This document shows positions 24,670 to 36,074 of a DNA stretch of 64,000 nt, piece by piece (positions within the stretch are counted from its first letter, which is position 1; the number at the start of each line of letters is the position of its first letter). The position numbers and the translations under genes were made by a program. The notes beneath the pieces are model-generated. The model had not been told where the DNA came from. It saw only the letters and a list, made by a program, of their open reading frames with translations, and did no database searches. The stretch comes from Macrobrachium rosenbergii (Eukaryota; Arthropoda; Malacostraca; Decapoda; Palaemonidae). The stretch is from NCBI RefSeq assembly GCF_040412425.1, contig NC_089744.1, positions 21,699,501 through 21,763,500 on the forward strand, read 5' to 3'.

Positions 24670-25325
24670 TATATAATATATATATATATATATACATATG
24701 TATATATATGTATATATACTAATTTATATGCATATGATACGTATACAGTATATTGTGTATAAGTTACAAAATATTCACAAAGCAAGTAACACAAAATATT
24801 AAGTTCAGGAAATTGATGAATCCCTATCAAAGCAAATATTCACTTAATTAGACCACCATGAAGCATAAAAAAGTGGAAAAATACCGTCAGATTGAATATT
24901 CATCTAAGATGCATATAACAAAAAAGTAAAAATAAAAAATTGTGGGATCATAATACCAGCTATTTTAAATAATTATTTTTCTTATTGGGTCATTTGACAA
25001 AAGAATATCTTCCAAACGATTACCTCGGGCTATTTTTCTGAAAATGTTTTAACTATGGCTAAGAGAGACAAGTTCTAACCAATTGGGTGGAGTCGCAGCC
25101 TCCCACCTGGGGTAACTACGTAGGCGATGACGTATCTCAGAGGTACCTGCTCATTACGGCAATTCACCTGCTGACGCAATAAGGAGGTAGACAAACCTCC
25201 GCCTACACAAGGGTTTTGGGGGGAAGTGAGCAGACCTTCTCTTTCTCTTGGCCTTGGCTTTAACGTTCATCTGACCGAACGTTTCCAGTTTTGGAATGCA
25301 CTATTTCTTCTGCAAGGTTAAAGGA
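24670..25325. other. gene-free stretch
   Basis: AT-rich at first, then a GC-richer part at about 25080-25260 that includes an imperfect inverted pair (GGAGGTAGAC / AACCTCCGCC). Nothing recognised. Confidence 0.4.
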
Positions 25326-25329
25326 GAAA

Positions 25330-25606
25330 AGTATACCTTACTTTAACCAGACCACTGAGCTGATTAACAGCTATCCTAGGGCTGGCTCGAAGGATTAGAC
25401 TTATTTTACGTGGCTAAGAACCAATTGGTTACCTAGCAAAGGGACCTACAGCTTATTGTGGAATCCGAACCACATTATACAGAGAAATGAATTTCTATCA
25501 CCAGAAATAAATTCCTCTAATTCTTCACTGGCCATCCAGAGAATCGAACGCAGGCCCAGCAAAGTGCTAGCCGAGAACGATATCGACCCGTCCAACGAGG
25601 AACTGC
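25330..25606 (-). mobile_element. family C tRNA-derived SINE
   Basis: Near full length, inverted. Read on the minus strand it has a degraded tRNA-like head, then a body (GGTGATAGAAATTCATTTCT, then a block with GGTTCTTAGCCACGTAAA), then the GTTAATCAGCTCAGTGGTC tail. Confidence 0.85.
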
Positions 25607-25814
25607 AAGGTTAAAGAAAGCTTTCAAATGCTGAGAGGAACACTAGGAACTAAAAGTAATGAGAACATGGGAGTAAGTGAAACCGCCATTTGTTAGAGGT
25701 ATTTCATATGCAGTATCTGTGGCATCTTTCTCTGACATCAATTCCAGCAAGCTTTCGGTATATGATCGAGGTTTACGAGATTCCTCAATTCCAAGAACAG
25801 GTTCACTCAGTTTC

Positions 25815-26115
25815 AAAATTCCACTAAAAGGTTTACAAAATTCGATAATTCCCCAAAAAAAGGTTTAAAAAAATCCAAACAAGAAAAAGTTTTACAAAAT
25901 TCCCATAAAGGATTTATAAAATTCCAAAAAAAAATAGGTTTACAAAATTCTAAAATTAAAATAAAGGTTTACAAAATTCCAAAATTCAGAAAAAAAGGTT
26001 TTATAAAATTCCAAAAAAGGTTTTACAAAATTCCAAAAAGATTTTACAAAATTCAAAAAAAGGTTTACAAAATTCCAAAAGAAGGTTTACAAAATAAAAA
26101 AAAAATTACGAAATT
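25815..26115. repeat. degenerate tandem array, unit about 20-25 bp
   Basis: About a dozen copies of an AAGGTTTACAAAATTCCAAA-like unit, with variable A-run lengths. It grades into A-rich sequence at 26090-26130. Confidence 0.9.
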
Positions 26116-26422
26116 AAAAAAAAAAAAAAATACTTACAAAAACAAACAGCTGGCAAGTCAGGTTACCGGGGGTGAACTAAACAGGATGTCAGTTTACGAG
26201 TGGGATAAAAGCACAAGAGGTGAAATTACCAGGAAAACCTACGGAGCGGTCAATAAATACCAGTAGCTGACGTTTCGAGTCAAAACATGCATTGGTTAGT
26301 GGCAATACTTCGTGACAGCGCGTCTCTACGGCCTATAAAAAGCCTGGGTCAAGGTTAAATAAAAAAATACAAGGAAAAATCAATTACAAATCCAACCCTC
26401 AATACAAAAGAAAACAGAACTC

Positions 26423-26427
<5 letters not shown>
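26116..26427. other. unique sequence, nothing recognised
   Basis: Spacer between the A-rich array and a (TC)n tract. Confidence 0.5.

Positions 26428-26477
<50 letters not shown>
26428..26477. repeat. (TC)n microsatellite
   Basis: About 50 bases of TC directly against the left end of a family B element. Confidence 0.97.
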
Positions 26478-26480
<3 letters not shown>

Positions 26481-26756
26481 GAACTGAATATAGAATTTAT
26501 GCCAAAGGCTAACCACTGGGACCTATGAGGTCATTCAGCGCTGAAACGGAAATTGACAGTAAAAGGTTTGAAAGGTGTAATAGGAGGAAAACCTCAAAGC
26601 AGTTGCACTATGAATCAATTGTTAGGAGAAGGTGGAAAGTAAGGTGGAAGAAAGGGAATATGAAAGGAGGTAAGGTAAAAGGAACGAAAGGGGTTGAAGT
26701 TAGGGGCCGAAGGTACTCTGCAAAGAACCTTAAGTAATGCCTACAGTGCACGGCAC

Positions 26757-26759
<3 letters not shown>
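26478..26759 (+). mobile_element. family B interspersed element, copy 1
   Basis: Carries the family B landmarks in order: GACCTATGAGGTCATTC, the palindrome TTCAGCGCTGAA, GGAGGAAAACCTC, a purine-rich middle (GGAAAGTAAGGTGGAAG) and the 3' block GCCTACAGTGCAC. The 3' hairpin is truncated here. It lies between two (TC)n tracts. Confidence 0.92.

Positions 26760-26816
<57 letters not shown>
26760..26816. repeat. (TC)n microsatellite
   Basis: About 57 bases of TC directly against the right end of the family B element. Confidence 0.97.
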
Positions 26817-26820
<4 letters not shown>

Positions 26821-27260
26821 AAAATCTGGTTTGGATTTCCGATAGCAATACAATTTACCAAAAGTTTAAGTAATAATACAAATACAAGAATACAAACGAG
26901 TACATCTTTTTCTTTGAAAGTGATATCCTCAAATCATCTTCCTTTTAAAGAAGCAATAATAACGATTACGGCAGAAGGAACACTTCAGTGCTGAGGTCAC
27001 TAATAGCCTCAAATACCGCATTCATTTAACAAGACGTCTGTCATTAATATTCAATCAGCATTCATACATAAAACAGAAGCGCCCACGCGGCCATATATTT
27101 TCTGCTGCATTCCAGAGTCCTACAAACGATCTACACAAATAAAAAAAAAAAAGGAAGACATAAACAGCTAATTATGCAAATACATGTCTACGGAACAATG
27201 TTTTTAGTTACAAAGTTTTATTTGGAAAAAAAGAAAGGTATTTTGCATACCTAACAAAAG

Positions 27261-27334
<74 letters not shown>

Positions 27335-27610
27335 ATCATGCAGGTATAAATTTCCGTCCATCACCTTTTATAATAATTTTCACATTAAACCGATGAGAGA
27401 AGCGTCTTTCCAAGAGAAATATAGAAATGGGTTCAGGAATCCCGTATTGTTAAAAGAAAGAGAGAGCATTTGTACACTGCGCACCAAGACTAGACAACAA
27501 AATACCGCCTGAAGCGAAGAGCATACAAGAAGAAAGCAAATTTGAAAAAGAACTATAGACTCTCCTATTCCGCAGGAGCTACGATACTGACGAGAAAAAA
27601 CACTATAAGA
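26817..27610. other. gene-free stretch with an (ATT)n run
   Basis: The (ATT)n run is at about 27262-27331, roughly 23 units. Nothing else recognised. Confidence 0.5.
27262..27331. repeat. (ATT)n microsatellite
   Basis: About 70 bases of ATT trinucleotides. Confidence 0.97.
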
Positions 27611-27611
27611 C

Positions 27612-27735
<124 letters not shown>

Positions 27736-28115
27736 AAGCACCTTATTTTGAAAACGTACATGGGGAGGCTGTACATAAAACCAAACAGTGAGAACGAAGT
27801 GAAAGTGAAATGGCAAAAAAAAAAAAATAAATAAAAAAACTCGCCACAGCTACAATCCGCCTCTCAAATGTGTAACATTCTGACATCTTCGCGACATTCA
27901 TTCTGCCCTACTGCCTAAATTAGCATATATAAAGATAAACTGTACAAAAGCTATTTTATGTTAGAATAAACGTATCCAAAAAAATTTTTTTGGGGTGTTC
28001 TTGAAATTCCCTGATCAAAACCCGCTTAAAATACTGTGCTGGGTCATTTCAGGTAATGGTGGCGCCAAGGAAACAATGGCTATAACAGACAGCTGCTCTT
28101 TTGAAATTTCGGTAT

Positions 28116-28119
<4 letters not shown>

Positions 28120-28162
<43 letters not shown>
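28120..28162. repeat. (GA)n microsatellite
   Basis: About 43 bases of GA. Confidence 0.98.
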
Positions 28163-28165
<3 letters not shown>

Positions 28166-28289
28166 ATTAATTATCTTATATGAACTCTTACTAACTAAAC
28201 GCCAATGAATTACTCAACATTGTTGACGATTAACTCCACGCTGGTTTACCTTCTCCTCAGCGTAACCTAATTTCATCTGGTCTTGCCAG

Positions 28290-28459
28290 ATTTTAATCGC
28301 TCATTTCCGAAAGGAATACCGGGGTTTCCCAAGAGGGGCACAGTCTGCGACGAAACCGCTTCCCAAAAACCAAAAGGTTGTCCTTGGCATACCAATAGCA
28401 GGGCATGACTGGGTGAGCATTTCATTCAACAAACGAAAGGTCACTATCAACGATATTTG
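28290..28459 (+). CDS. candidate internal exon, unknown protein
   Basis: A 170-nt segment starts after a pyrimidine-rich acceptor (GGTCTTGCCAG, ending at 28289) and ends at a consensus donor TTTG|GTAAGTA (28460). One frame is open throughout, with 56 codons of varied usage. It contains KEYRGFPRGAQSATKPLP and VVLGIPIAGHDWVSISF. I do not recognise the family. A second acceptor-like site (CCTTCTCCTCAG, ending at 28260) is less useful because every frame then meets a stop. A minus-strand frame overlaps it, so strand is uncertain. Confidence 0.25.
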
Positions 28460-29009
28460 GTAAGTAAAAACATACCCATTTTGCTCTGTTATCATGTATG
28501 GTCGAGAATATTTTGAAATTATGAATTTTCAATTTGCGCCAAATCATGATTCATGATTCTGTAACTACGAAGATTGGCGGGATTATGGCCAGATCTCTGG
28601 GCAAGGATGACCTTATCGTTAGAGTACTGATAAAACTATGTGTACCAAATATCGCAAGGTACAATAATAAACACTATTTTCCTTTGTTCTGTATAACCCC
28701 TCCAAGAACTAGAAAGTTAAGAAAAAAGACTAAAAAAAATAACTATAAACTTCAAAGGGACATTTCAAGCGTATTATAAAATTGTCTTCGGCTTATGTTC
28801 AAACTAAAAAAAAAAATACAAAATAAAACACACTTACAGCACGCATACATATTTTTCCACCCATAGGCCTCCTTCTTTTCAAGGGGTGGGTCCAGAACGC
28901 ACTAACCTTCGGTTTTCGGTAAGTATTTCGGAGATGGGTTCGCTACCCCAATGTCCTCCTCATTCGAAAAACTACCGGGTACAAATTTACAGATGCACAA
29001 TAGTGTATA

Positions 29010-29010
<1 letters not shown>
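28460..29010. other. gene-free stretch
   Basis: Nothing recognised. Frame 28534-28779 is lysine-rich at its end and unsupported. Confidence 0.4.

Positions 29011-29063
<53 letters not shown>
29011..29063. repeat. (AT)n microsatellite
   Basis: About 53 bases of AT. Confidence 0.97.
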
Positions 29064-29066
<3 letters not shown>

Positions 29067-29170
29067 AGAATGTGTCTAAACTGCTCAGTCTATCCAGGGA
29101 TTTGAACTCAGACCTTCTCACTGGAGTGAGATGTGTATGTAGACCACTGGGTCTACATACACACACATAT
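29064..29170 (-). mobile_element. tRNA-like SINE head fragment
   Basis: Read on the minus strand, an A-box-like AGACCCAGTGGTCTA is followed by a self-complementary TCTCACTCCAGTGAGA and a B-box-like GAGTTCAAATCCC, then a tail with TTTAGACACATTCTCAC that runs into (AT)n. The left part is also a 14-bp-stem hairpin (GTGTATGTAGACC). This differs from family C and is probably a second tRNA-derived SINE. Confidence 0.4.
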
Positions 29171-29176
29171 ACAGTA

Positions 29177-29883
<707 letters not shown>

Positions 29884-30193
29884 CTGAATGGTATATAAAA
29901 TCTAGGTCTAGTGTCAACCGCTGGGACCTATGAGGTCATTCAGCGCTGAAAGAGAAATGTGAGAGTAAAGAAGGCTTTGAAAGGTGTAACAGGAGGAAAA
30001 CCTCGCAGTTGCACTATGAGACAACTGTTAAGAGAGGGTGGAGAGTAAGGTGGAATAAAGGGAACATGAAAGGAGGTACAGTAAAAGGAATGAAAGCGGT
30101 TGCAACCAGGGGCCGAAGGGATGTTGCAAAGAACCTTAAGCATTGCCTACAGTGCACCGCGTGAGGTGCACTGGCGGCACTACCCCTCCACGG
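29884..30193 (+). mobile_element. family B interspersed element, copy 2 (complete)
   Basis: Full set of landmarks, including the 3' hairpin AGTGCACC / GGTGCACT and the GGCACTACC end. Confidence 0.95.
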
Positions 30194-30329
30194 AGTTATA
30201 ATGACGGTAATCGATAACACCAAGAGAACCATAATCATATGGAGGATATTGACGTATAAAATAAATTTAAAAATCTCTTTCTTTAATTACATTGCTCCAT
30301 AACAAACAGCAGAATGAAGGAACGCAATA

Positions 30330-30752
30330 AAAGAAGTAAAACACGCGCCGAAGTTTCTTCGGCGCAATCGAGTTTTCTGTATGAGCCGCTGCAGCGTATA
30401 ATCAAGGCCACCGAAAACAAATCTATCTTTCGGTGGTCTCGGTATAATGCTGTATGAACTGTGGCCCATGAAATTTTAACCACGGTCCAGTGGTGGCCTA
30501 TCCTGTATCGTTGCCAGAAGCACGATTATGGCTAACTTTAAACTTAAATAAAAAAAAAAAAACTACAGGGGCTAGAGGGCTGCAATTTGGTATGTTTGAT
30601 GATTGGAGGGTGGATGATCAACATACCAATTTGCAGCCCTCTAGCCTCTATAGTTTTTAAGATCTGATGGCGGACAAAAAAGTGAGAACAGAGAAAAGAG
30701 CGGACGGATAAATAAAACCGGCACAACAGTTTTCTTTTACAAGAAACTAAAA
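30330..30752 (+). mobile_element. family A hairpin element, copy 5 (complete)
   Basis: All four stems are present. The terminal stem carries an insertion (TTACAAGAAACT). Confidence 0.95.
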
Positions 30753-31303
30753 GGAAGATCAGCCAAGGGAACATCTCACAGGAGATGCGACAAAGTGAGA
30801 TCGAGGACTCTTATGACTGTAATTATTACTTTTAATAAACATTTTGATAATTCACAGCAAAAGATTGATGTCACTTTGACTTTCTGTGTATAAATGCAGA
30901 CGCATATACGTATGTATACGAAGATACCAATTTGCTAGAGCAGCATTAAAAACGAGAATAAAGTTGGTTTTTTTAACATATACAAAACCAAATGGAAACC
31001 TTGCAAAATACATCACATTAGTCATAACAGTTATAAAATAGAGCAAGCACAAGCACTCAGACAATCTGAAAATCGCACATTCGCTGAGTGAAATTAGCCG
31101 GAACATCATTCTGCTAAAGTTAGCAATCACTGCATGAAATCAATGACCTCAGGTTTGCCATTTAAAGGTCAAGGAAATTAAAAATTGAAGCAACGGGACA
31201 TCAGAAATTTTGCGTTATTTTTGCAACAAGTTATTTTGTTTTGTTTTTTTAATCTGAAAAGATTTATCGACCTAGAGGAAACAATAAAAGAGGGAGAGTT
31301 CTG
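30753..31303. other. gene-free stretch
   Basis: Nothing recognised. Confidence 0.5.
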
Positions 31304-31652
31304 AACAAGTAAAAAATGCGCCGAAGTTTCTTTGGCTCAATCGAGTTTTCTGTACAGCCGCTACGGCGTATAATCGAGGCCACCGAAAACAGATCTATCT
31401 TTTGGTGGTCTCGGTATAATGCTGTATGAGCCGCGGCCCATGAAACTTTAACCATGGCCCAGTGGTGGCCTACCCTATATCGTTGCCAGAAGCACGGTTA
31501 TGGCTAACTTTAACCTTAAATAAAATAAAAACTACTGAGGCTAGATGGCTGCAATTTGGTACGTTTGATGATTGGAGGGTGGATGATCAACTTACCAATT
31601 TGCAGCCCTCTAGCCTCAGTAGTTTTTAAGATCTGAGGGCGGACAAACAGAA
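31304..31652 (+). mobile_element. family A hairpin element, copy 6 (3' truncated)
   Basis: Ends just after GAGGGCGGAC, lacking the terminal GTTTTCT stem. The first stem reads GCGCCGAAG / CTTTGGCTC with two uncompensated changes. Confidence 0.93.
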
Positions 31653-31759
31653 TTAACTGAAAGGTTTCCTTTCATAACATTTACAGTAAACATGGTTTAT
31701 GCTTATCGAGCCTCAAAAACTATATTCCCAAATAAATGTTAACTTTATAACAGAACAAA

Positions 31760-32070
31760 AAATATAGAACTTAGGCCTACGGCCAAGCGCTGGGACCTAT
31801 GAAGTCTTTCAGCGCTGAAACTGAAACTGACAGCAAAAGGCTTTAAAGGCATAATAGGAGGACAACCTCGCAGTTGCACTATGAATCAATCGTTAGGAGA
31901 GGGTGGAAAGTAAGATGGAAGAAAGAGAACATGAACGGAGGTACAGTAAAAGGAATGAAAGTGGTTACAACTAGGGGCCTAAGGGACGCTGCAAAGAACC
32001 TCGAGTAATGTCAACAGCACCCCGCATGAGGCGCACTGACGGCACTATCCTCCCCCGCCCCCACCTACGG
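31760..32070 (+). mobile_element. family B interspersed element, copy 3 (complete)
   Basis: Contains CAAGCGCTGGGACCTATGA through GGCACTATCC and a C-rich end. Confidence 0.95.
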
Positions 32071-32414
32071 AAGTTTAAATTGGTACCCGATATACAAAAA
32101 CTTCCAAAAGACCTTGACCTAGCCTTGTGGCTCGCTAATCGATCATGTCAGCTTTCAAGGTCAAAGAAATATGCTATGGAATTTGTCCGGAATTATTCTC
32201 CCTGCATGAATAAGTACTCACGACATTCTTGTTAATCTTTGATGTTAAGAGTCCCACTTGAGAAGCATAAACATGGAATACGATGGGCATATTTTGAAAA
32301 TAAAAATATATTGCTTTCTTAGTAACTATAGTTCTGCTTTTACTGTTTAACTCCACATGAAAAAGCGTGTTATTAAAACGTTATTGACGTAGTTTTCTGC
32401 ACATTCAGTGCGTT
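32071..32414. other. unique sequence, nothing recognised
   Basis: Spacer between a family B copy and the long palindrome. Frames at 32008-32235 and 32174-32356 are unsupported. Confidence 0.4.
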
Positions 32415-32546
32415 ATAGATACTTCAGTTGAAGAATGAATGTCGAAATGACTATTGACTTTTCTCTGAACTCGCCCCCTACTGGCACAAAGGACTTATAG
32501 TGTTTTCATCTGTCTATCTATCTATCAATGTATTATGTATATATAA

Positions 32547-32601
<55 letters not shown>

Positions 32602-32650
32602 ACATATATGCATATATATGTATAACTGAGTCACAAAAATATGGAACTTG

Positions 32651-32737
<87 letters not shown>

Positions 32738-32786
32738 CAAGTTCCATATTTTTGTGACTCAGTTATACATATATATGCATATATGT

Positions 32787-32833
<47 letters not shown>

Positions 32834-32974
32834 ATATATATGTATATTTATATATACATAATACATTGATAGATAGATAGACAGATGAAAACACTATAAG
32901 TCCTTTGTGCCAGTAGGGGCGAGTTCAGAGAAAAGTCAATAGTCATTTCTGACATTCATTCTTCAACTGAAGTA

Positions 32975-32980
<6 letters not shown>
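32415..32980. mobile_element. 566-bp near-perfect palindrome (foldback element)
   Basis: The arms of about 280 bp begin with TAGATACTTCAGTTGAAG and are reverse complements apart from one or two single-base indels and (AT)n length changes. From outside in, each arm holds a unique segment with GACTTATAGTG, a (TCTA)n patch, an (AT)n run, then GTCACAAAAATATGGAAC. An (AT)n run of about 80 bp lies at the centre (about 32652-32734). The inner motif is a variant of the family D leader. It encodes nothing. Confidence 0.92.
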
Positions 32981-33063
<83 letters not shown>

Positions 33064-33110
33064 TATATTATCACGTTCCATATTTTCGTGATTCAGTTAT
33101 ACATACATAT
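32977..33110 (-). repeat. (AT)n tract followed by another family D leader
   Basis: AT from 32977 to about 33060, then at 33070-33105 an inverted leader (ATCACGTTCCATATTTTCG then TGATTCAG). This is the third copy of this leader within 500 bp. Confidence 0.88.
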
Positions 33111-33888
33111 GCATATACAAGTATATATGTACATATAAGTATATACATATATATGTATTAATGTGTATGTATGTATACATGCGCAATCATAAAAACGTTC
33201 GCCTGATGTTAAATTTGCAGGTTCGCCACAAAGATGAGAAAATTAAAAACAAGATACCGAGATCTCTTACATGAAACTGTTACACAATTTCAAGGTAAAC
33301 GGAAAACGTGCACCTTGAAACTGTGTATAAAACTACACGAAGTAATCGATATTTAGTTTTTAATTTGTTTCTGTTTTTAGCGAGCCTGCAAATTTGAAAT
33401 CACGTGCAAGTTTCTTCATTCTTCAGAAATATATATATATATTATATATTAGTAAATTTAATACCAATATAACCAATGGCCAGTATACAATACGGATTTT
33501 TACGCTAATCCATCTTGCGATCAGTTACAGCTTACTGAAATTCAGACAAGACAAAATGAATAGAATCTTTCTTTCTTCAACATTCAAATTTACACCCAAA
33601 TTATTTCTGTGCTTATTTATAGATCGTTACATATAAGAAATATACTTACAATTTTATAAGAACGTAAGAAATACGCATTTATGAAAAAAAAACATTAAAA
33701 TTTGATCCCTTTTTAATACTGAACTAAAGGTGGGCAGGAAGTGGAGAGGTAACCATATATAGGTTTACATACACTACAGCCATATGACGATTAAATTACT
33801 TTTTGATATATCTGTAACGCCATTAAAACGCGCTGATGTGTGCGCATGCGCGCAGGCACGTTGCTGAAAATACAACACAAATCAACTT
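33111..33888. other. gene-free stretch with an NRF1-like palindrome
   Basis: Near the right end, TGTGCGCATGCGCGC (about 33839-33853) contains a perfect TGCGCATGCGC, the palindromic site bound by NRF1-type factors. No exon was identified near it. Confidence 0.35.
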
Positions 33889-34186
33889 AAAATAGAATAA
33901 ATTGAAATTTAGGCCAAAGGACAGGTTCTGGGACCTATGAGATCATTCAGCGCTGAAACGGAAATTAGCAGTATAAAAAAAAAAGATTGAAAGGCGTAAC
34001 AGGAGGAACACCTCGCAGTTGCGCTATGAAACAATTGTTAGGAGAGGGCGGAAGGTAAGATGGAAGTTAGGTAATATGAGCGGAGGTACAGTTAAACGAA
34101 TTAAATGGATTAGAGCTAGGAGCCGAAGGGACGCGGCAAAGAACCTTTGGTAATGCCTACAGTGCATCAAAGGAGGTGCACTGATG
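33889..34186 (+). mobile_element. family B interspersed element, copy 4
   Basis: A more diverged copy with an inserted A-run. The 3' hairpin is partly decayed (AGTGCATCAAAGGAGGTGCAC). Confidence 0.93.
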
Positions 34187-34288
34187 GAAATTTTATATAT
34201 ATTATAAATATATATAAATTATAAATATTTTAGGCTAAGTGAAACGTGGTTAGAGTAACCCGTAGAGTTTTCACACCACCTTGACATA

Positions 34289-34541
34289 ATTTCCGCCCTA
34301 AAATGCCAGACTGCAGTATCCGAAAAATACAAAATTGAGAAAAATGGTAGATACTCCATTGCCTTAACACTGATTTTGCATATCCTGCAAATGGGACTTC
34401 CTAAATACTCGTGGAAAGCACTGAAGAATCGTTCTGAAACTGCAGTAGCTTGTGTATTAGTGCTTCACGAGCCCAATAGGTGGCATGTCTCAATTTCGAA
34501 AATTTTGCAGATACTGCAGTTTTCTACTTTAGGGCAGAAAT
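34289..34541 (-). mobile_element. family E MITE-like element, copy 1
   Basis: The ends are inverted repeats: CCGCCCTAAAATGCCAGACT at the left and, inverted, CTGCCCTAAAGTAGAAAACT at the right. Each is followed internally by CTGCAGTATC(C/T)G. The whole element aligns end to end, inverted, with 62352-62597, including GCCACCTATTGGGCT and GCAGTTTCAGAA. No coding capacity. Confidence 0.8.
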
Positions 34542-34856
34542 GGTCTCTACCGTGTTTAAAATTATTACCATTCCCCTAAGCCAAAACCGTGGGCAATAAC
34601 AATCGGTGATTTATTTAAGGATAATGTTCATCGTTTGTTATAAAAGTAATGGAATATTTATTATTTGAGACTCGTACGCTTCGTTAAAAAAAAGAAATCC
34701 ATATTTTTTTTTATTTTCACGGACAAATGACTTTCCAAAGAGAGACGGCGGGAATAGCAAGCTTTGTACTTTCTCTTTATATTGTAATTATATTTCAACA
34801 TTAAAGCTAAAAGAACCCCAACATAACTTAATGGAGTCACTGCTTCTAATAACAGG
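34542..34856. other. unique sequence, nothing recognised
   Basis: AT-rich spacer. Confidence 0.5.
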
Positions 34857-35174
34857 AATGGAATGGAGTATAAAATTTAGGCCAAAGGCCAAGCGATATG
34901 ACCTATGAGGTCATTCAGCGCTCAAATGGAAATTGAGAGTAAAAATTTTTGAAAGGTGTAACAGGAGGAAAACCTCGCAGTTGCCATACGGGACAACTGT
35001 TAGGAGATGGTGGAAAGTAAGATGGAAGAAAAAGAATATGAATTGAGGCACAGAAAAATTAATGAAAGGGGCTGTAGCTACGGGCCGAAGAGACGCTGCA
35101 TAGAACCTTAATTAATGCCTACCGTGCACCGCGTGAGGTGCACTGAAGGCACTAACCCCCCCCCCCCCCTACAG
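34857..35174 (+). mobile_element. family B interspersed element, copy 5 (complete)
   Basis: Full landmarks, ending in an expanded C-run (about 15 C) before TACAGG. Confidence 0.95.
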
Positions 35175-35302
35175 GAAAATGGCGATATGCAACTGCTGCT
35201 GAATAGATAATAATCATTATTCCTCAACAGTAATCCTGCAGTCAAATGAAAAGATTTTAGATTTTTCCCTGAGTTCAATAGAGGGATAAAGGTCAAACTC
35301 GT

Positions 35303-35303
<1 letters not shown>

Positions 35304-35382
<79 letters not shown>
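35304..35382. repeat. (GA)n microsatellite
   Basis: About 79 bases of GA. Confidence 0.98.
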
Positions 35383-35727
35383 ACTGAAACTGATGCATAT
35401 TGGATGGAATTAACCAAGCCGACCCGAATTACATGATAAGAAACCTGAAATAGCGACTTGTGTTCTATCACATCACGACACACTACCACTGTTATCTCTA
35501 CATTAAATCATACCACTAGGAATCATGACCTTCACAAATAAGGTCACTATGGTCATTTGACTGTTTTTTGTGCGCTGCAGCCTCCTACATATCAGTGCAT
35601 ATGTCTGTAAGCACGCTGTCTATTTTTTTAACAGTATGTATGGTTCCAACCGAACCTGCCATAGCAAAAGACCAGAGTTGAATCCCATAACTGAAAGACG
35701 AATTTTGTTCATTTTCTGAATAAGAAT

Positions 35728-36074
35728 CTATTCAGAACCTGTTGGCCTAAGCTGTGAATCAGGTACCAAAATCCCGTGAGAATCTGCTGGAATAAGCTGT
35801 GAATCAGGTACCAAAATCCCTTGAAAATCTGCTGGCCTAGGCTGTGAATCAGGTACCAAAATCCCTTGGGAATCTGCTGGCCTAGGCTGTGAATCAGGTA
35901 CCAAAATCCCTTGAGAATCTGCTGGCCTAGGCTGTGAATCAGGTACCAAGTACCTAGATGGGAAGGGGTATGTTGGTGAAAACCTCATCTCAAAAGACTT
36001 TCTGAAACTCGCAAGGCTAAAAACCTCCGAAGCCAATACTGTAATGGTAAATGGGTAATGGGATGCTTCAATTT
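35728..36074 (-). CDS. candidate reading frame made largely of a 45-bp repeat
   Basis: The minus strand is open for about 115 codons down to a stop near 35728. It opens with a non-repetitive part containing VFSLASFRKSFEMRFSPTYP. A 15-residue unit (VPDSQPRPADSQGIL) then repeats about 4.5 times over the 45-bp array at 35735-35950. There is no in-frame ATG at the start. A plausible acceptor (ATTTACCATTACAG) precedes it, so it could be a terminal exon. Because the unit length is a multiple of three, an open frame needs no selection to persist. No family recognised. Confidence 0.2.
35735..35950. repeat. minisatellite, 45-bp unit, about 4.8 copies
   Basis: The unit contains GAATCTGCTGGCCTAGGCTG then TGAATCAGGTACCAAAATCC. 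The middle copies are nearly identical and the leftmost is diverged (AATAAGC for CCTAGGC). Confidence 0.95.

Noticed and set aside
30014..30238. Frame with CLRFFATSLRPLVATAFIPF
   Set aside because: It is the antisense translation of family B; the same peptide type appears at every copy.
32415..33110. Possible integrated viral terminal repeat
   Set aside because: No viral-type coding sequence flanks the palindrome, and its parts match the local foldback family.
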